Assembly (NCBI RefSeq): GCF_009827655.1
Contig: NZ_WTYV01000003.1
Coordinates: forward strand, 186,001-250,000
Source of the DNA: Alteraurantiacibacter buctensis
GTDB taxonomy: Bacteria > Pseudomonadota > Alphaproteobacteria > Sphingomonadales > Sphingomonadaceae
Direction of reading: 5' to 3'
Length of the DNA stretch: 64,000 bases
This document shows, piece by piece, positions 33,744 through 41,124 of the stretch. The position numbers were made by a program, and so were the translations under genes. A model generated the notes under the pieces. It was given only the letters and a program-made list of their open reading frames with translations. It had not been told where the DNA came from and searched no databases. Position 1 is the stretch's first letter; each line of letters starts with the position of its first letter.

Positions 33744-34757
33744 TCACTCGGCCGCCTGGGCGAAATTGAAATCCACCGGGATGAAGTGCGTCTCGTCCTC
33801 GCGGGCATAGCGCACGTCCCAGCTGGGTTCTTCCATCAGCCACTTGGGCAGGTTGTGCATGTAGATCAGCGTGCCGAAGTTCCCTTCCCACACGCGCGGC
33901 CGCCAGCCATCGTCCACGCAATCGCAGTCGGCGCCGTACTCCGCTTCGCCGCCTGCCGGGCAGGGGACATAGAGGAAGGCCGCGCTGGTCAGCCGGTGGC
34001 GGCCGAAGCCCCAGTCATTGAACTGCCAGCCGCGCCGGTCGAGGTGGTTCTTGGCCACCAGCATCTCGTCGATGTCCTCCACCTCGAAGTTGGCATGGTG
34101 GAACTTTAACGACCCGTCGAAGCCGGGCATGGGCGCCTTGGCATTGGCGATGAACACGTTGTGGTGTTCCCAGGCACCATCGGCGCGGATGTAGACCCCG
34201 AAGCCGCGCTGGATGTCGGTCAGCCGGAAGCCCAGCCGGTCACGGTAATAGTCCAGCGCCTCGTCCACGTCCGGGAAGGTCCAGACCACGTGGTGGATGC
34301 GCTTGGGCACGCCCTTGTTGATCCACTTGCGCGGCTGGTTGAGGCGGCCGATGCGGCCCACGGTGTTGCTGGGGCTGGGCGCACCCTGCACCATGCGGGG
34401 CTGCCAGACTTCGAGCGCGATTGCCTGCCCGAAGGGGGTGACGAAGCGGACAACGCCAGCTTCATCCCGGGTGATCCGGTGATCGGTTCCCAGCCCCTTG
34501 CACAGGCGCGCCAGGGCCTGTTCGCTGTCGACCGCCCAGGTGCATTCGTGCACACCGATGCCGGTCTGCTGCGTGCCGATGGGCAGGTCTGCATGGCCGC
34601 GCGGCAGCAGCCGCACCTCGCTGCCATCGGGCAGCTCGTACAGGGCGGTATCGCCCACCCGTTCCACCAGCGGCAGGCCGAAATCGCAGAAGAAACGGAC
34701 GCATTCGTCCATATCGTCCACCAGATAGGTCAGCCGCCTGATACCCGTAATTGCCAT
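33744..34757 (-). CDS. VOC-family extradiol-type dioxygenase
   Basis: 337 residues from the ATG at 34757 (GGGAG ahead). Two vicinal-oxygen-chelate halves: residues about 3-130 (IRRLTYLVDDMDECVRFFCD) and about 160-310 (RIHHVVWTFPDVDEALDYYR). The iron ligands of type I extradiol enzymes are placed as His in RIHHVVW, His in KFHHANFEVED and Glu in GGEAEYG. Such enzymes open catechols next to the hydroxyls. The flavin monooxygenase follows by 12 bp. The catechol used is unknown; bulky bicyclic catechols are possible given the two-domain size. Confidence 0.88.
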   Translation of the reverse strand: MAITGIRRLTYLVDDMDECVRFFCDFGLPLVERVGDTALYELPDGSEVRLLPRGHADLPIGTQQTGIGVHECTWAVDSEQALARLCKGLGTDHRITRDEAGVVRFVTPFGQAIALEVWQPRMVQGAPSPSNTVGRIGRLNQPRKWINKGVPKRIHHVVWTFPDVDEALDYYRDRLGFRLTDIQRGFGVYIRADGAWEHHNVFIANAKAPMPGFDGSLKFHHANFEVEDIDEMLVAKNHLDRRGWQFNDWGFGRHRLTSAAFLYVPCPAGGEAEYGADCDCVDDGWRPRVWEGNFGTLIYMHNLPKWLMEEPSWDVRYAREDETHFIPVDFNFAQAAE

Positions 34758-34858
34758 GCTGTGGGCTCCCTCGCCATCGATGGGCGAGGAATGAGGCAGA
34801 AGCGGAATGCGATTGTTGATCCGGCGCAAGTTTGCCGCATTGATTGAATGCGGGGCCA

Positions 34859-34866
34859 GCTATCCA
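34859..34866. promoter_or_regulatory. GCTATCCA element (aromatic regulon, site 4, variant)
   Basis: The reverse strand reads TGGATAGC followed by TGGCCCCG, 102 bp upstream of the dioxygenase start. It is the weakest of the five copies. Confidence 0.3.
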
Positions 34867-34876
34867 CCGGATCGAA

Positions 34877-35902
34877 TTAGCCGCCAGCCTCCGCCGCCAG
34901 CAACCGGTCGAGCGTGCGGCGGGCTAGCACTGCGCCCTTGTCGGACGGCAGCATGGCCGGGCGCAGCGCCCAGAAGTCGCGCCCGGCGATGCGAGCGGTC
35001 TGGGCTTCCAGCATCGGCTTGTCTTCCCCGGCAAAGGCCTTGCCAAGGATTTCGGCGATGATGGGCGTCAGCGCCGGATTGGCGATCATCTCGTCGCTGG
35101 TGCTGCAATAGAAGTAGTGCGTGCGCCCCGCGCACTCGGGCGTCATCACATGGGCGCTGGTGGCATCGTGGCCGCCAATTTCCAGCGCACCCGGTTGGGC
35201 CACTCGGAGTTGCAGCAGCATGGTTCCCGGCGCATACCAGTGTACGCGGTTGCGGAAATCGCCCCGGCCATCCGCTGTATCCACCTGCTTCACCATAAGT
35301 GGGGGTAACTCGTCATCCCGCGCAGTCCAGGTGATGGTCACGCGGTCTCCGTCCTGCACCACATCGGCCCGCGCGCGGCTGTTGATGCCGCCGCCCAGCG
35401 TATCGGCGTGCAGGTAGTCCGCGTGGGTCAGGTCCATGATGTTGTCGACCATCAGGCGATAGTCGGCAGCACTGGGGAGATAGCCCATGGCCCGCGACTG
35501 CGGCGGGGTTTCGTCGATGAACGACAGGTCCGGCACCAGCGCCGGATCGGCCGGCTGTTCGCCCAGCCACAGCCACAGCGCCGCATGCCGTTCCACCACG
35601 GCATAAGCGGGCACTGCCAGGGCTGCGGTGATGGCGCCGTGCGGATTGTGGACGCACCTGCCATCGACCGCAAAGCGCAGGCCGTGATAGGGGCAGGTCA
35701 CCTGGCCATCGGCCCACGCGCCCATCGACAGGGGGGCGAAGCGGTGGGGGCAGCTATCTTGCAGGGCCGCCAGCTGGCCCGCATCGTCGCGCAGCAGCAG
35801 CACGTGCTCACCCGCAATCTGCCGACCCAGCTTGGCACCCGGGGCCAACTCGTCCGCCCAAGCGGCCAGGTACCAGCAATTTTTCAGGAACACTTCGGCC
35901 AA
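34877..35902 (-). CDS. Rieske non-heme iron oxygenase alpha subunit, VanA-type
   Basis: 341 residues. I place the start at a TTG (35902) because GGGAGGAG lies 6-13 bases ahead and the protein then begins LAEVFLKNCWYLAAWADEL, the family's normal opening. Rieske ligands: CPHRF and CPYHGL; mononuclear iron: NIMDLTHADYLH. Divergent from an HxlR regulator with a GGCACA-N4-TGTGCC palindrome between them. Third orphan oxygenase of the window, without reductase. Likely O-demethylation or hydroxylation of an aromatic acid upstream of the dioxygenase. Confidence 0.88.
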   Translation of the reverse strand: MAEVFLKNCWYLAAWADELAPGAKLGRQIAGEHVLLLRDDAGQLAALQDSCPHRFAPLSMGAWADGQVTCPYHGLRFAVDGRCVHNPHGAITAALAVPAYAVVERHAALWLWLGEQPADPALVPDLSFIDETPPQSRAMGYLPSAADYRLMVDNIMDLTHADYLHADTLGGGINSRARADVVQDGDRVTITWTARDDELPPLMVKQVDTADGRGDFRNRVHWYAPGTMLLQLRVAQPGALEIGGHDATSAHVMTPECAGRTHYFYCSTSDEMIANPALTPIIAEILGKAFAGEDKPMLEAQTARIAGRDFWALRPAMLPSDKGAVLARRTLDRLLAAEAGG

Positions 35903-35961
35903 TTCAGTTCTCCTCCCGCATCGGGTAGAGAATAGGCAGCAAGGTGCGGCGAGCGGAAGAA

Positions 35962-35977
35962 GGCACATTCTTGTGCC
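35962..35977. promoter_or_regulatory. GGCACA-TTCT-TGTGCC palindrome, HxlR operator candidate
   Basis: A perfect 6-bp dyad with a 4-base spacer lies 26 bp before the HxlR ATG and 60 bp before the divergent Rieske TTG. Confidence 0.55.
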
Positions 35978-36003
35978 CTGGCAGGCCCGCTGGAGGCGAG
36001 CAG

Positions 36004-36411
36004 ATGGAAGACACGGTTGCCCGCTTGCGCGCGCAAATGGCCACCGCCGAATATGGCCGGGACGATCCGATCCGCACCACCATGGCGCTGATTGGCGATA
36101 GTTGGACGCCACTGATCCTGCTGGTGTTGGAGAGTGGCGAATGGCGCCATGCAGACCTGCGCCGTGCGCTGGACCAGCTATCGGGCGAGCGGCCGATCAG
36201 CCAGCGGATGTTGACGCTGAAGCTGCGCGCGCTGGAGCGGGAAGGCTATGTCACCCGCCACGCCACGCCGGACGTGCCGCCCAGGGTCAGCTACGCGCTC
36301 AGCCCGCCGGGTCGCGAACTGCAGCGGCTTGTGCGCACCAAGGTGCAATGGATCGCCGACCGGCGCGGAGCGATTGCCGCTGCCCGCGCGCAATATGATG
36401 CCACGCGTTGA
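36004..36411 (+). CDS. HxlR-family transcriptional regulator
   Basis: 135 residues from the ATG at 36004 after GGAGGCGAGCAG. The winged helix of the HxlR/MarR-like group is clear: DPIRTTMALIGDSWTPLILL, RHADLRRALD, ISQRMLTLKLRALEREGYVT and PRVSYALSPPGREL. Most members keep a conserved N-terminal Cys for sensing; I see none here, so a ligand or another residue may be sensed. Divergent from the Rieske gene, which it most likely controls. Confidence 0.9.
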   Translation: MEDTVARLRAQMATAEYGRDDPIRTTMALIGDSWTPLILLVLESGEWRHADLRRALDQLSGERPISQRMLTLKLRALEREGYVTRHATPDVPPRVSYALSPPGRELQRLVRTKVQWIADRRGAIAAARAQYDATR

Positions 36412-36420
36412 GCTGGCTGG

Positions 36421-37413
36421 TCAGGCCGGGTGGCTCGCCTCCCGGTTGGCCTCGAACTCCACCAGGATGCGGCCGTGGTCATCGTATTCCTTCTGTCCTA
36501 CCTTGCCCAGTTGCTCCTGTGTAAAGATGCGAAGTTCGCCCAGCACCCACTGGATGGCGTGATCGTTCTTCGACGTGATGTGCCATTGCACCGCCTCGCG
36601 GATCGGCGGGATGTCGAACGGCACGGGGCAGGTGGACAGTGGCAGGTATTGCACGAGGCGGTCGGCCAGCTTGCGGTGCATGGTGGCGATGCGCCGCGTG
36701 CCGATCAGATAGCCGGGCACCGACATGAAGGACGGGGCCACCACCGCCACGTGGCGGGTCTGCTTCTGCTTGCGCAGGAACCAGTCCTCGAACGCGGGCA
36801 CCCGGCTGCGGCCGAAGCGCGTGGTCACATGGTCCATTGTGAAATATTGCTTGCTGTCGATGCCCGCTTTCACCGCCTCGTTGTTGGCATCGCCGACGAT
36901 GATATAGCCATCGTCGAACAGCACCTCGCTGGGGTGGTCGGATGAGAGCGAGAAGTCGACCGACACGATCAGGTCAATCATCCCGCGTTCCAGCGAATCG
37001 ATCGGCTTGCTGCCCATGCCCTGGATTTCAAAGCGCATGTACGGGGCCTTGTTAGCCAGGCCATTGATCACGTCGGTCAGCAGCACCTCGCAAGTGTAGT
37101 CCGAGGCCATGATGCGGATCTGCCGGTCACAGGTGGCGGGATCGAACTCCGGCGCCACGGCAATGGTGGTGCGGATCTGTTCCAGCACCGCGTGCACCGG
37201 TTCAATCAGTTCCTCAGCGCGCGGGGTCAGGATCATCTGCCTGCCCTTCAGCACCAGCAGGTCATCCTCGAAATAGTCGCGCAGGCGGCCCAGTGCGCTG
37301 GACGTGGCGCTCTGCGACAGGCACAGCCTGTCAGCCGCCAGCGATACGCTGCGCTCCTCCAGCAGCACATCCAGCGCTACCAGCAGGTTCAGGTCCAGTC
37401 GCTGGAACCGCAC
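36421..37413 (-). CDS. LysR-family transcriptional regulator (NodD/NahR-like)
   Basis: 330 residues from a GTG at 37413 with GGGGAGAG ahead. The helix-turn-helix opening is [20 protein letters not shown] and LAADRLCLSQSATSSALGRL; the NodD/LinR/NahR branch of LysR proteins shares the LDLNLL opening and the GRLRDYFEDDLLV segment. The effector domain covers residues about 95-300. Lying centrally in the aromatic region and 13 bp after the epimerase gene, it is my preferred candidate for the GATAGC-type elements upstream of five region B promoters. These regulators usually activate with an aromatic inducer. Confidence 0.9.
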   Translation of the reverse strand: MRFQRLDLNLLVALDVLLEERSVSLAADRLCLSQSATSSALGRLRDYFEDDLLVLKGRQMILTPRAEELIEPVHAVLEQIRTTIAVAPEFDPATCDRQIRIMASDYTCEVLLTDVINGLANKAPYMRFEIQGMGSKPIDSLERGMIDLIVSVDFSLSSDHPSEVLFDDGYIIVGDANNEAVKAGIDSKQYFTMDHVTTRFGRSRVPAFEDWFLRKQKQTRHVAVVAPSFMSVPGYLIGTRRIATMHRKLADRLVQYLPLSTCPVPFDIPPIREAVQWHITSKNDHAIQWVLGELRIFTQEQLGKVGQKEYDDHGRILVEFEANREASHPA

Positions 37414-37426
37414 GATTTTCTCTCCC

Positions 37427-38350
37427 CTAGGCGAGCGTCGAAAGAGCGCTCGCCACCAGCTTAGCGAGAGAACCGTCATGCGCAAAGCCCGCGCGCTCCG
37501 CCGCCGGGGTGGCTAGCGGCGGATAGGCGCCGAAGGCCTTTTCGAGCGGAGGGTCGGGCACGTAGGTGACAAGGGCCGGATCGGTGCCGCACTGGCGGGC
37601 AATCTCGGCCGCCAGGTCGTCCATGTGGATCAGCAGCGCGGGCAGGGTAACGGCGCGGGTTGGCGGCAGCAGCGCGGTGTCCATCGTCAGCGCGTGGACG
37701 AAGTTTTCAGCGCAGCAATCCACCGATTGCGCCCAGATCGTCGCGGCCGGGCTGGTGGGGCAGGTGAAGGACTCGCCAGCTTTCAGTGCATGGAACAGGT
37801 CGCTCATGAAGGCGCTCTTCATGCCGGATGGGCCTTTCGGGCGGGCCAGGATGCCCGGCAGGCGCAGGCTGACTGCATCGATCGCCCCGCGGTTGGACAG
37901 AAGCGCGGCTGCCACCTCCATCATTGCCTTGTGACCCCCGTAAATCAGGTGGGGAGAGAGCGGGGTACTATCGTCCACGCCCGTTGCCTGCAGGTGCTCG
38001 CCCAGCACGGCGATGGAACTGGCATAGACCACGCGTGGGCGGCCTCCGGCAGCAGCAGCTTCTTCCAGCAGGTCGTACGTGGCATCCACGTTGATCCGGC
38101 GGCTGGCGGCGGGATCGGCCTCGGCAGCGCCGCCGGGGACCGTGGCCAGATGCACCAGCGCGTCACAGCCACCAGCCAGCGCCTCGGCGCGCACGGCCTT
38201 GTTCCCCAGATCACCCGCCGCCGCCCGCGCCCCTGCGGGGATGCCGCCTGCCGCACTGTCCAGCCCCGTCACCGCGTGGCCTGCCGCCAGCAGTTTTTCC
38301 ACCAGTCGCCGGCCCACGAAGCCGCCCGCGCCGGTCACCAAAATTCTCAT
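37427..38350 (-). CDS. NAD-dependent epimerase/dehydratase family protein
   Basis: 307 residues, extended SDR. NAD site RILVTGAGGFVGRRLVEKLL, then AAGDLGN, VHLATVPGG, VYASSIAVLGE and the catalytic Tyr-x3-Lys in YGGHKAMMEV. The absence of long nucleotide-sugar signatures and the IPAGARAAAGDLG layout resemble D-erythronate/uronate dehydrogenase-type members (DenD-like) more than UDP-sugar epimerases. It precedes the LysR gene on the same strand. A role in oxidising a sugar acid or reducing a side-chain ketone is possible; not decided. Confidence 0.82.
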   Translation of the reverse strand: MRILVTGAGGFVGRRLVEKLLAAGHAVTGLDSAAGGIPAGARAAAGDLGNKAVRAEALAGGCDALVHLATVPGGAAEADPAASRRINVDATYDLLEEAAAAGGRPRVVYASSIAVLGEHLQATGVDDSTPLSPHLIYGGHKAMMEVAAALLSNRGAIDAVSLRLPGILARPKGPSGMKSAFMSDLFHALKAGESFTCPTSPAATIWAQSVDCCAENFVHALTMDTALLPPTRAVTLPALLIHMDDLAAEIARQCGTDPALVTYVPDPPLEKAFGAYPPLATPAAERAGFAHDGSLAKLVASALSTLA

Positions 38351-38388
38351 CGCTTGTCTCCCGCCCCGATTTTGGTCATGACAGCCGC

Positions 38389-38688
38389 ATGATCACCGAA
38401 GTGGCCCATATCACCATCGATCCCACCCGTGCTGCCGAATTCGAGGCTGCCGTGGCCGAAGCTGCGGCCTCGTTCAAGGCCGACAGTGGCTGCCGGTCCA
38501 TGCGGCTGGAGCGGGTGGTGGAAGACCCTGCGCAATACCGCCTGGTGGTTGGCTGGGATAGCGTAGAGGCCCACACGGTGACCTTCCGCGGTTCGCCCAA
38601 TTTCACCCGCTGGCGCGAACTGGCCGGGCCGTTCTTCGTTGAACCGCCACGGGTGGATCACTGGAATCTGGTCGCTACCCACTTCTGA
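38389..38688 (+). CDS. ABM-family quinol monooxygenase-like protein
   Basis: A 99-residue ferredoxin-like dimeric alpha/beta-barrel protein. Landmarks: EVAHITIDPTRAAEFEAAVA, DSGCRSMRLERVVEDPAQYR, LVVGWDSVEAH and the C-terminal FFVEPPRVDHWNLV. ABM proteins oxidise quinols without cofactors or simply bind aromatic products. Divergent from the epimerase gene (38-bp gap) and upstream of the second flavin monooxygenase, so it may handle the quinol that the latter makes. Confidence 0.85.
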   Translation: MITEVAHITIDPTRAAEFEAAVAEAAASFKADSGCRSMRLERVVEDPAQYRLVVGWDSVEAHTVTFRGSPNFTRWRELAGPFFVEPPRVDHWNLVATHF

Positions 38689-38740
38689 CCGGTGCGCCGT
38701 CGAACGGCCACTGCGGCACAGTTCCACCGACCGAACACCA

Positions 38741-38748
38741 GCTATCGA
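38741..38748. promoter_or_regulatory. GCTATCGA element (aromatic regulon, site 5)
   Basis: Located 68 bp upstream of the flavin monooxygenase start, in the opposite orientation to most other copies; the reverse strand reads TCGATAGC followed by TGGTGTTC. Confidence 0.4.
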
Positions 38749-38815
38749 TGAAAGCGGTTTGGCCTCGCGCGCGGCGCACCCTAGGCAGCGGGCAAGTGCG
38801 GGAGGAACCCTTCAG

Positions 38816-39943
38816 ATGATTTCGACGATAGCGAATGCCCTGATCGTGGGCGGCGGCATTGGCGGCATGTCCACGGCCATCAGCCTGGCGGAACGCGGCG
38901 TGGCGGTGGACCTGATCGATCTCGATCCCGAATGGCGCGTGTATGGCGCTGGCATCACCATCACCGGCCCCACGCTGCGCGCCTACAAGGCGCTGGGCAT
39001 GGTTGACCAGATCGCCACCCAGGGTGCGATCACCAGCGGATCGCGCATCTTCCTGTTCAACGGCACGCACCTGGCCGACCTTGACGAACCGGCGATCGAG
39101 GAAGGCCTGCCCGCCACTGGCGGGATCATGCGCCCCGTGCTGCATCACATCATGCAGGACCGGGTAAGGGCGCTGGGCATTCCCGTGCGCCTGGGGCTGA
39201 CCGTCACCAGCCTGACAAACCGTGATGGCGGGGTGGACGTGGTCTTCTCCGACGGCAGCGAGGGACGTTATGACCTGGTGGTCGGCTCGGACAGCGTCAA
39301 TTCCGCCGTGCGCGAGATGGCCTTCCCGCACATGGGCGAGCCGGAGCGGACTGGCCAGGGCTGCTGGCGCATCTCGATCGAGCGGCCGCCGGGCCTGGAG
39401 CGCGGCGAATTCTACCTCGGCCACCAGTACACCGTAGGCATCACCCGCTGCGGCGAGGATGCGGTGTACCTGTTCATGCTGACCCCGCATGAAAGCCGCG
39501 AAAAGCACTTCGACGACGAGGAACTGTACCAGACGCTCAAGGCCAACCTGGCCGGTTTCGGTGGCAGTGCCGGCTGGATCCGCGACAACATGACGCGCGA
39601 TCACTGGATCAACTATCGCCCGCTGGCCGCCAAGATCCAGCCGGGGCCATGGTCGAACGGGCGCATCGTCCTGGTTGGCGATTCGGTCCACGCCACCACG
39701 CCGCACCTTGCCTCTGGCGCCGGCATGGCGGTGGAAAGCGGCATCGTGCTGGCCGAGGAGCTGGAGAAGGGCGCAACGGTGGAAGAGGCGCTGGCCGCCT
39801 ATCAGGAGCGCCGGTTCGAGCGTTGCCGCGACGTTGTCGACAGCAGCGTGGAAGTGGGACAACTGCAACTCGCTGGCGGCGATGCCAGGATGATCAGCGG
39901 CAAGTTGTCCGCCGCGCTGCACCGGCTTGCCGCACCTTTCTGA
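38816..39943 (+). CDS. FAD-dependent group A aromatic monooxygenase (second)
   Basis: 375 residues from the ATG after GGAGGAA. FAD fold at ALIVGGGIGGMSTAISLAER, DG motif around YDLVVGSDSVNSAVREM, and second FAD motif IVLVGDSVHATTPHLASGAG. Same plan and length as the protein at 32607, with moderate similarity, so an old paralog. Hydroxylation or oxidative decarboxylation/demethoxylation of a phenol is expected. A TetR gene follows 32 bp later. The substrate is unknown. Confidence 0.92.
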   Translation: MISTIANALIVGGGIGGMSTAISLAERGVAVDLIDLDPEWRVYGAGITITGPTLRAYKALGMVDQIATQGAITSGSRIFLFNGTHLADLDEPAIEEGLPATGGIMRPVLHHIMQDRVRALGIPVRLGLTVTSLTNRDGGVDVVFSDGSEGRYDLVVGSDSVNSAVREMAFPHMGEPERTGQGCWRISIERPPGLERGEFYLGHQYTVGITRCGEDAVYLFMLTPHESREKHFDDEELYQTLKANLAGFGGSAGWIRDNMTRDHWINYRPLAAKIQPGPWSNGRIVLVGDSVHATTPHLASGAGMAVESGIVLAEELEKGATVEEALAAYQERRFERCRDVVDSSVEVGQLQLAGGDARMISGKLSAALHRLAAPF

Positions 39944-39975
39944 CACGTAAGCTTGCGCCGTGCCCCGGTTGCCTT

Positions 39976-40656
39976 ATGCCTCTGGCCCGGAGCGGGCCGG
40001 AGACGATCGTGGCAGGCAAGGGTGACGAACACGCGGGACGGATAGCCGCCGGGCGCAAGCGCAAGGCGGAAAACCGTGCCCGCATCATCGCCGCCGCCTT
40101 CACAATTTTCGGCAACGAGAACGGCCTGTTTGCCCGGATCGAGGACATTGCCGAAGAGGCCGGCGTAACCCGCGCCACGTTCTACAATCACTTCGCGGGC
40201 ATGATCGACCTGCGCGAGGCCCTGACCCGCGAGGTAACGCACGATTTTCTCTCCGCAGTGACCGCCACCATTGCCACCATGCCTGACGCCCGCGACCGCT
40301 CGGCCGTGGCGATCCGCTTCTACCTGCACCGGGCGATGGCCGATCAGCGGTGGGGCTGGTCGATGCTGAACCTCAGCGCAAACGGGCTGATCTTCGGCGC
40401 GGAAACATTCGACCAGGCCGGGCAGACTGTGCGCGAAGGGCTGGACGCCGGCGTGTTCCGCATCGCCTCGATGGAACTGGGGCGCGATATCCTGCTGGGC
40501 GCCTGCCTGGCAGCGCTGGGCACGATCTTGCGGGGCCAGGCACCGGCAGATTACCCGGAAGCCGTGGCCGGCCACATCCTGGTAGCGCTGGGCGTGCCGC
40601 ATGACGAGGCGCGAGCCATCGTCCACCAACCCCTGCCGCAGTTGGCCGCCTCGTAG
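39976..40656 (+). CDS. TetR-family transcriptional regulator
   Basis: 226 residues from the ATG at 39976 (a GTG at 40009 is an alternative). HTH: ARIEDIAEEAGVTRATFYNH followed by FAGMIDLREALT, residues about 50-85. The ligand domain follows (FYLHRAMADQRWGWSMLNLS; GRDILLGACLAALGTIL). Placed between the flavin monooxygenase and the cytochrome c/VAO operon, with an AAATGT-N4-ACATTT palindrome before the latter. Likely repressor of one or both neighbours. Confidence 0.88.
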   Translation: MPLARSGPETIVAGKGDEHAGRIAAGRKRKAENRARIIAAAFTIFGNENGLFARIEDIAEEAGVTRATFYNHFAGMIDLREALTREVTHDFLSAVTATIATMPDARDRSAVAIRFYLHRAMADQRWGWSMLNLSANGLIFGAETFDQAGQTVREGLDAGVFRIASMELGRDILLGACLAALGTILRGQAPADYPEAVAGHILVALGVPHDEARAIVHQPLPQLAAS

Positions 40657-40737
40657 ACTGCTCTCGACACCGTTCTGCTACGTTAGACCACGTTTGACTC
40701 CCCCGGGAGGCGAGCGTATGTCAGCCCATATTAGACG

Positions 40738-40753
40738 AAATGTAAAAACATTT
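40738..40753. promoter_or_regulatory. AAATGT-AAAA-ACATTT palindrome before cytochrome c/VAO operon
   Basis: A perfect 6-bp dyad with a 4-base A spacer, 20 bp before the cytochrome ATG. Best candidate operator for the TetR protein encoded just upstream. Confidence 0.55.
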
Positions 40754-40773
40754 GTCGGGCGAGGAGAGGGCTG

Positions 40774-41124
40774 ATGGGAACAAGCGCAAGTAGATGGCGG
40801 GCCGCCGGTGGCCTTGCCGCAGCAGCAGCTATGGCGGCAATCGCCATGTTGGGCGGCAATGCCCGGGCGCAGGCAACCTATGAGGTCCAGCCCCGCGCGC
40901 CGGAGTTTCTCTACGCCCGCACCTGCGGCTATTGCCACGGGCACAACGTGGCCCCGATCATCCGGGGCCGAAACCTGCCTGCGCCCGTGATCGCCGCGAT
41001 GGTCCGCAGCGGGCAGGGTGCCATGCCCGCGTTCAAGCCCACCGAGATTACCAATGCCGAACTGCAGGCGCTGGCCCAGTGGCTGTCCACCGCCCCTGCC
41101 GATCCCCGGGAGCATGGCCAGTGA
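40774..41124 (+). CDS. Periplasmic c-type cytochrome (flavoprotein partner)
   Basis: 116 residues with a signal peptide (cleavage near ARA-Q) and a single heme site CGYCH (about residue 51). The distal Met is probably in GAMPAFKPTEITNAELQALA. This is the PchC-like small cytochrome that accepts electrons from 4-cresol-dehydrogenase/eugenol-hydroxylase-type flavoproteins. It overlaps the flavoprotein gene in a GTGA arrangement, which supports a two-subunit complex. A close relative with the same PxFTPTEISDAELDAL tail lies at 59558. Confidence 0.9.
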   Translation: MGTSASRWRAAGGLAAAAAMAAIAMLGGNARAQATYEVQPRAPEFLYARTCGYCHGHNVAPIIRGRNLPAPVIAAMVRSGQGAMPAFKPTEITNAELQALAQWLSTAPADPREHGQ

